This document shows positions 57,061 through 64,000 of a DNA stretch of 64,000 nt, one piece after another (the stretch's first letter is position 1; each line of letters starts with the position of its first letter). The DNA comes from Astragalus membranaceus (lineage: Eukaryota > Streptophyta > Magnoliopsida > Fabales > Fabaceae), in assembly GCA_039519185.1 (NCBI GenBank), contig CM076846.1, positions 105,496,442-105,560,441 of the forward strand. The letters are read 5' to 3'. A program made the position numbers and the translations under genes. The notes under the pieces were generated by a model. It had not been told where the DNA came from, made no database searches, and saw only the letters and a program-made list of their open reading frames with translations.

Positions 57061-57249
57061 CACGGTGCGGTTTCCACCTCCCGTTCGTTCCCTTCTGCTC
57101 GTCGCCCTTTGCCAACCTCCGTTGTCCTCCCTTCCTCCTCCATCATGCCACCGGCTTGTCCCCTCCTTTGGACGTCCGTTTCTCCACTCTCTCTCTCTCT
57201 CTAGCTTTCTCTCTCATCTCTCCCGGAATTTGGAGGGGGTGAGAGAGAG

Positions 57250-57667
57250 TAAAAAAGTTTGAAAAAGTTACTATTTCCAGAGGTGAAAGCCTATATGGGC
57301 TTCACTAAATTTTTTTGATGCAATATTTGTAACAATTCACTCTATAATTTTGTAAATAAGCTCAGTCATGCATACATCTATATTTGTATTTTTGGGCGTT
57401 AAGCCCTTTGTTTTCAAAAAAAAAAATCATACATCTATAGTCAAATTTTTTTGTATGGGTTCAACGAATTATAGACGTTTTAAAACATCAATATACAGTA
57501 AGTTTTCTTACTATTGATTAAGAGGCTTGTTTGAGATTTAGGACTAAACAAAGCCCGCATTTCTCATAGTATAATTATATGATTTATTTCAACATTAATT
57601 CTCTTGGTTCTTAAATTTATGAATTCTACATATATCATCATATGAAAATTCATGAAATAAATTGCAG
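57250..57667. other. Intergenic stretch
   Basis: AT-rich; a T/A-rich phrase ttgggcgttaagccctttg near 57396 resembles a LINE 3' tail. No gene recognised. Confidence 0.35.
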
Positions 57668-60420
57668 ACATATCTACCAAGTGAAACACCAGCTCCACTA
57701 GTCTTCTACAGACAATCTGAGTTGCAAACTTTAAGAGGAGATGGAATTGTGGAGCGCAAGAAATGGGAAAGAATTTATGATTATGATTTCTATAACGATC
57801 TGAGAGATCCAGATAAGGATCCAAGCTTAGCTCGTCCAGTTGCTGGAGGATCTAGTGACGTTCCTTATCCTTGTAGATGTAGAATAGGAAGACCACCAAC
57901 AAACAAAGGTTAAGATATTTTAAGATTTTCCATATATAGTAATTTGGTTAGGTTTTAATCTTCTTATTATTTGCTTTTTCACTTTTATTTTGACTTGGTA
58001 ATTATTGTAGTGCATAAAACTAGTGGTCGTTGAAATTTAAGTCAAAAAAGTCTATGTTTTGGGTCCAAATTTAAACCAAATACAATTTTTTTTTTATTAC
58101 ATTTTGCGATAGAAGGAGTAGCATTTTTCATTTTCTTTTAATGAAAAAAGTTACTCTTTTATTTGGCCCAAGTGTAAAATATTAGCTAATTCTACTATTG
58201 CTAATAAACTTACTGGAAAAAGGGTTCAAAATAGGGAAGGATATATACATTATATATTCCTGTTGGAAATTCAAATGTGAGTGGTTAGTCCGACATCGAC
58301 TATGAATGAGCTATATGAAGGATATATAAGAGATGAGACCTATATACCGGTTGTCTTAAGGTTTTGGGTGGAGATATTGCATCCAACTCTCTTTGTGGTC
58401 TAATTCGGCCATGTGGAAGAGCGGGAGTGGATCTTAGTTTGGATCAAGTATAGTGATGTGGGTGACTCACACTTGGGGGGAGATGTTGGAAGAGATGTTG
58501 GAAATTCAAGTGTGAGTGATTCGTCTCACATCAGCTATGAATGAGATATATGAAGGATATATAAGAGACGAGATCTATATACCTAATGTCTTAAGGTTTT
58601 GGGTGGAGATGTGAACTGGACCACCAAGAGACTTGAACGTCACATCTCCACCCAAAACCTTAAGGCATTAGGTATATAGATCTCGTCTCTTATATATCCT
58701 TCATATATTTCATTCATAGCTGAGGCGTTTCTTAGAAGCGCCTCTAAAGGGTGAGCCATTTTTTAACAATTTTGTTGTAGTGGCTTCCGATGCTCCCACG
58801 GACTCATATACTATATAGCTTCAATTTTTTTGAATGTTTTTAAGTGATTATCATGGAAAATTTTCATGTCTTGAAGAAAAGAACTATTTTATCGTTACTA
58901 AAATTTATTGTTCCATTATCTTAACAGATCCTAATAGTGAGAGCCCAAGCGAGCTCCCCTATTATATTCCAAGAGAGGAACTTGGCTTCGAATTGGTATT
59001 TGAGGCGGTCCATGAAGCAGTTCATAAGCTACATTCAACAACAGAAAATGAGTTTCATACCTTTAATGATGTGTTTGCCCTATTTGAAACAGGACAGTAT
59101 CCACTTCCTCAAGTTGTTCAAGATAAACTTGCGAGTAAAATTTAACAATTAATTTTTATACATTCAACAACATGAAAAACTAGCTAATGGATGTTTTGAC
59201 CATGATCATTTTTCATTGCTTTGAGTAGTGAATAAGTCTGCATGGATAACTGATGAAGAATTTGCAAGAGAGATTATCGCTGGTGTAAATCCCGGCATTA
59301 TTCCTAATATTAAAGTAAGTATAGCAATTTATTGTTTAACAATCACATTAAACTATTGTTAATTACTTATGACTTTATAGAGAACCATCGTTGAGTATCT
59401 TTCCTAATAATTTTTCAAAAATTATTGCAGGATTTACCCCCAAAAGTTAAGCTACGTACATTATGAATCTGAGGTAAAGATAAATATTGTGTCCCAATAT
59501 GGTTATTTGTGTTGTTCCTTTGAAATCAAAATCGGTTTTTTTTGGATGCAATGAATAAAAATACCAGACTGTTCGTGCTAGATTACTATGAAACAATAAA
59601 GCCACATCTAAGAAGAATAAACTCACTTGGCAAATGATGGAACTCTAAAGTGTATGCTTCCAAAACCTACCTTTACTTGGCAAATGATGGAACTCTAAAG
59701 CCATTGGCCATTGAGTTAACTCGACCAAATCCTGACGGAGACGAATGGTTTTGTTACCGAGGTGTACTTTCCAGCAACTGAAGGTACCGTCGAAGGTTCC
59801 ATCTGGCAACTAGGCCAAGGCTTGTGCTGTCGTAAACGACGAATGCGTTCATCAAATTATCAGCCACTGGTATTGCTTGTGTAATTCAATGAAACAAATG
59901 AAATTATATATATGACTTGATTATTAAGTAACATAATTTCATGGAAATTATATATGTGCCTTGATTATTATTATTTACATGAGCTCCGTGGAAATGGCTT
60001 GTATTTTATGTTTAGGCTACAAGAAATAAAATTAACTGCTTTTTTTTCAAGATTTGAAAGACTTTCATTATTATATAATGCTAAAACTCAATGTCTCTAT
60101 GATAGCTTAGGTATATTGAACAGGACAAATAGGAAGCAAATGATCTAACCAAAGCTATTTAACAATTAAATGGGATTGGGGTATACACGGCTCTGCATGG
60201 AAGACTGATGAAGAATTTGCACGAGAGATTCTCGCTGGAGTAAATCCTGGTGTAATTTGTGCTGTACGAGTAAGTAAAACAGTTTATTGTTTAATAATTA
60301 CTTAATAGTGATCCATTGTTGAGTATTTTCCCTCATAGTTTTCTAAAAATTATTGTAGGATGTACCCCCAAAAATTAAGCAACATAGTGGATTCCAGGTA
60401 AAGACAAATCTTGTGCTAGA
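57668..60420 (+). pseudogene. Lipoxygenase pseudogene (middle exons, one duplicated)
   Basis: Exon 57668-57907 encodes TYLPSETPAPLVFYRQSELQ ... RIYDYDFYNDLRDPDKDPSL. Exon 58928-59145 starts DPNSESPSELPYYIPREELG. A later exon at about 59226-59314 encodes SAWITDEEFAREIIAGVNPG. A block near 59665-59870 encodes GTLKPLAIELTRPNPDGDEW with stops and shifts. All match plant lipoxygenases, which oxygenate polyunsaturated fatty acids for jasmonate and aldehyde synthesis. The exon at 59226-59314 is present again at about 60180-60270 (SAWKTDEEFAREILAGVNPG). The N-terminal PLAT domain and the C-terminal iron-binding histidine exons are absent, and stops occur in several pieces. Confidence 0.88.
58262..58730. 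repeat. Foldback repeat with an extra direct copy, in a lipoxygenase intron
   Basis: Arms 58532-58613 and 58641-58723 are near-perfect inverted copies (caccccaaa-type phrase cacatctccacccaaaacct at the inner edge, agctatgaatgaga at the outer). A third copy in direct orientation lies at 58262-58385 (ttggaaattcaaatgtgagtg...). It looks like an LTR-or MITE-derived repeat in several orientations. Confidence 0.75.
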
Positions 60421-60510
60421 TTGTTTGGTTGCAATGAATAACGATAAATTATTAAGTAACATAACTATGACACAATAATGCCATATCTAAGGCGAATAAA
60501 CTCAACTTTA
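59226..60510 (+). repeat. Tandem duplication inside the lipoxygenase pseudogene
   Basis: 59226-59640 and 60175-60510 share an exon, the following intron and the start of the next exon (gatttacccccaaaagttaa versus gatgtacccccaaaaattaa), then the phrase aagaataaactca / aggcgaataaactca. Divergence of perhaps 15 percent by eye suggests an old event. Confidence 0.75.
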
Positions 60511-60739
60511 TTCTCAAGCAGGGGGTTCAAGCAGGGGGTGTGCACTGGTATATAAACCATACCACACCATTCCCACACCACTTTTAAAATATGGTTTCAG
60601 TTTACTAGTTTGCAAATACCAATTAATATTAGTGAACCAGTTGGAAGCCGGATCAAAACCGGTAAATTACCAGTTTGGATTATGAATAACAAATTGCAAC
60701 ATGAAGTTTTAACAACACCGTAGTAGGGGTATACTACAC

Positions 60740-62675
60740 AGTGACGGGTGAGAAGAGTTCCGTAATAGGGTGAACGTCATACAATACTTTTTAACACACC
60801 CCCGACTGCACTAATGCAGAACCCGGCGAACCCTTTACCAATAACAGTTCCGCTATTGGCCTCAGAGCCTAGGGTAGGGGATCATGACTGCCCCTCCTAG
60901 TATGTTAGTAACATGGGTTGTCACCCAACTCGATATATAAACATATATCTACAATCATATATAGCCACCCACATTGGGCCGACTCCTAATAATCGATATA
61001 ATTTATATATCGTGAATTATTGACCGGTTTAGACGGATGAATAATAATCATTCCGCGTCAGTATTACAATCCCACAAAGAACTTATAATTCGTTTTATTA
61101 TCAATAAAACATATCCGCACTCGTGTACTATTGTTCGGTTTTTCAAAACGATTTGAACATCAAAAGTATTTTATAAAACCCTGTTGAAACATACCCAAAA
61201 TCATGGCATTATAAGCCTAATATCATTATAGAATGGTTAGGAAAGGAATAGGAGAGGATTGGAATTGATCGGGATCGTTTCGGGCAAGTTTGGAAAATTT
61301 GGACAGAACACAGCGCACGGTCCGTGCTCCCATACGCACGGGTCGTGCGCCCTGTAAGTCCCCTTTACAAAACACAAACCGAAAGGGGCGCACGGTCCGT
61401 GCCCCTGGGACGCACGGATCGTGCTCTTTTGACAGCACTAAATTTTTATCCCGTTTTCTCATTTTTCATCGTTCCGGTCAATTCCGATACCTGTTCCAGT
61501 CTAGTCCCAACATAAAAACAGTCCAAATACATATTCAAACAACAATGATCATCAATCAAGCAATCCAAAAACCGATTGGACCTAAAACGTAATTTTCGTA
61601 CAAAATACTTTTTCGACACGAATCAAACCGAAACACATTTCACAATTTATGTTTATTAATTCAAAAACCTAAACGTGAGTAAAACTCACCCTTGAAGCGA
61701 GAGCCGATAACGGGCCGAAATCACCGAGACTTCAAATCTCCAAATAACCACACGAACAATCCCCGCATAAACTTCCACGCTCCGACGACGCCCGAATCCG
61801 CTTCCGATCTTTCCGCTCCTCGACCATCCGGCTCGCGAGACTCGAGAAATCCTCGCTCGATACCAATTTGCACCTAGACACCAACAATGGATCCCAAGGC
61901 TCCAAGCTCCTCTCACAAACCCCAAACTCGATTCCTAAGCTTTGAATTTCCAAAATTCCACTTGACTTCCAACAAACACTATTCATCATCCCTAACCTCC
62001 AAATTGATCCTATTCACATAAACCCCAAATTTTCAACCCTAACCCTTGATTCCTCCAAATGCTCCAAGACTTGAGTGATTGAGCTACCCAAACAACAATA
62101 TGGCTTCTAGGGACCACCAATCACCTTCCCAATCCTTCCTTTGAGCTACAACCATCAAAACTCCAATTTTGTTCTTGAATTTCGAAAATGGCAAAGTGAG
62201 AGAGAGTGAGTTGATGATGATGATGTTGGTACCAAATCGAAGAGGGAGTAACGCTGAACGTTTTTCGTGTTGGAAGGAAGTCGTTTTGATGAGCCTAAAT
62301 CCTCCACTTCCCCCTTCTTCCTCCTCTTCCATTCTTTCTCTCCTTTCTCTCTTTTTCTCTTCTCTGTCTCTCACTTCCTTCTTTCTTTCTTTCTTTTCTT
62401 TCTTTTAATTATTTCTTTCACTCACACACACACACCCACATACACACATACACACATATTTATTAATATATACGCGGTAACGTGGTCCAATTACCATATT
62501 GATCTAAATCTCTTATTTCGATTCCAAAACTTACTTGACCCGTATTATCCGAATAACGATCCGATGACGACCAATAAATAATTTTAGCACTCAATAAATT
62601 TACCCGTCAAGTACTAAATTAGTTTAATTGGGTTAACACCAAAATAATTCTACTATTTATTTTGAGGGTGTTACG
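60740..62675 (-). repeat. LTR-like sequence of the TGTAACACCC family, minus strand
   Basis: The right edge reads gagggtgttacg, i.e. on the minus strand cGTAACACCCTCAAAATAAATA, matching the minus-strand starts of the solo LTR at 40359-43089 and related to 15556-17947. The left end was not fixed. Inside is a repeated phrase gcgcacggtccgtgc (61310-61440). It lands at the start of the AT-rich tandem array. The final CA is mutated. Confidence 0.5.
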
Positions 62676-63830
62676 GTCTTCTTGTTTTTCTAGATAGTAG
62701 GTTTATAGTTGTCTTCAAAAATTCTAATTATCAATGGCAAATATTAATCCTGTATTTTTTTATATATCGGTGCATTTATCCTGTGTTTTTTTATATATCT
62801 GTACAGTTATCTCGTAGTTTCAATTGATTATTTTAGTTGATTAGTAGATTATACTCCCTCCGTTCCCGATCTTTGATACTTTTGGCTTGTTACACATAGA
62901 TTAAGGTATCATTAATTTGTGTTAGTTAAGTACTAAAATGCCCCCTTTGTAGCTGTCTTGAAATAGATGAAGTCACAATAAAAGTGTCTTTGAGACAATT
63001 AATCCATTCTTGGGACTCTAAATGACTCAATATGTGTAAAGGGTATATTTGGAAAATTTTGGTGAATTGTACATTGGGTTTTTAAAAATTCTATTGTTTT
63101 CGAACAAAAATAATAAGTGAAAAGTACCAAAGTTCAGGAACGGAGGGAGTAGTAGATAGTAAAAGATAGTTAGTAGATTATCAATAAGAAATATTTGTTT
63201 TAAATATTATTCAGCAATTTAAATAGTCATTAAGTCTTCTTGTTTTTTAGATAGTAGGTTTGTAGTAGTCTTCCAAAATTTAATTATCAGTGACAAATAT
63301 TAATCCCGTGTTTTTTTATATATCAGTGCAGTTATCTCGTGTTTTTTTATATATCAGTGCAGTTATCTCGTAGTTTCAGTTGATTATTCTAGTTGATTAG
63401 TAGATTATGGTAGATAGTAAAAGATTGATAGTAGATTATCAATAAGAAATATTTGTTTTAAATAGTAATCAGTAGTTTAAAAGTCATTAATGATTCTTGT
63501 TTTTTAGCTAGTAGGTTTATAGTAGTTTTCAAATTTTTTAACAAACAACGACAAATATTAATCCTGTATTTGTGCAATTATCCAATGTTTTTTTTATATA
63601 TCATTGCAGTTATCTCGTAGTTTCAATTGATTATTTTAATTGATTAGTAGATTATAGTAGATAGTGAAAGATAGATAGTGGATTATCAATAAGAAATATT
63701 TATTTTAAATAGTCATTAAGCCTTCTTGTTTTTTAAAATGTAGGTTTATCAATGACAAATATTAATTCCGTGCTTTTTGTATAGTAGGTTTATAGTAGTA
63801 GTCGTCAAAAAATATGGAACAAATATTTGT
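62676..63830. repeat. AT-rich tandem array, period about 230-260 bp
   Basis: Copies start at 62676, 63234, 63493 and 63721 with gtcttcttgttttttagatagtagg or close variants, each holding gacaaatattaatcctgt and gcagttatctcgtagtttc and ending atcaataagaaatattt. Copy one is split by the MITE; removing 298 bp restores the period. The last copy is partial and the array may run past the window. Confidence 0.8.
62854..63149. mobile_element. Stowaway-type MITE
   Basis: 296 bp starting CTCCCTCCGTTCC and ending GGAACGGAGGGAG, flanked by a TA duplication (62852-62853; 63150-63151), the diagnostic signature of Stowaway/mariner-derived MITEs. No coding capacity. Confidence 0.92.
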
Positions 63831-64000
63831 CACTAATTTTTTATACTAGTTTTTTAATTTTTTAATTTTTAATGACAAAAATAATTATCCTTCTATAGTA
63901 GTTGTGTCTATTATTTATTAATGGCAAATAGTTGTTTCACATGTTTTGATAAAAAAAATAATTGTCTCAAATGTACCTTATCTTTTCTCTCTCCAGGTTT

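Noticed and set aside
57662..60420. Functional lipoxygenase gene
   Set aside because: Catalytic histidine exons and the PLAT domain are missing and several pieces contain stops.

Overview
This is plant nuclear DNA, most likely from a dicot and plausibly a legume: AT-rich, intron-containing gene pieces, and dense nested retrotransposons with a large Ogre/Tat-type element at the centre. The organism call is inference. Only one gene looks complete (a VQ-motif protein, 53898-54647). The rest is transposable elements, gene fragments carried by them, and pseudogenes.

Layout. 0.9-2.7 kb: 5' part of a Ty3/gypsy element (minus strand: LTR, primer site, gag), abutting 2.69-4.06 kb, a frameshifted sequence resembling a partitivirus coat protein (an endogenous RNA-virus-derived gene). 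4.38-4.60 kb: a 100-bp-arm hairpin. 5.0-8.1 kb: 3' region and LTR of another gypsy-like family. 9602-18213: a complete 8.6-kb CACTA transposon (TIRs, CCA target duplication) without recognisable transposase but with exon fragments of a LOG cytokinin-activating enzyme, an LRR receptor kinase and at least one unidentified gene. It is interrupted by two solo-LTR-like insertions (11941-13341; 15556-17947). 18290-19587: a Mutator-like element (9-bp target duplication) carrying scrambled heat-stress transcription factor fragments and a palindromic tRNA-like repeat.

19.9-45.1 kb: one L1-type LINE split twice. The first insertion is an 18.5-kb Ogre/Tat-like LTR retrotransposon (20462-38945, CATGG duplication) with ORF1, gag-pro, a probable spliced intron, RT, two RNase H domains and integrase, all carrying breaks. 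The second is a 2.7-kb solo LTR (40359-43089, GGGAC duplication).

The most unusual signal is a 318-bp near-perfect palindrome with tRNA-like A and B boxes in both arms. Three copies joined by 19-bp palindromic linkers form a 992-bp insertion (31938-32929) with TG..CA ends and a 5-bp duplication inside the Ogre-like pol gene. A fourth copy forms the end of the solo LTR at 40359, and a diverged relative lies in the Mutator-like element.

45.9-64 kb: a decayed gypsy gag, an ARM-repeat gene fragment, a hAT transposase tail, a SINE, two LINE tails, the VQ gene, the 3' end of a DUF639-family gene, a LINE ORF1 RRM fragment, a lipoxygenase pseudogene with a duplicated exon, a foldback repeat, another LTR, and an AT-rich tandem array split by a Stowaway MITE.
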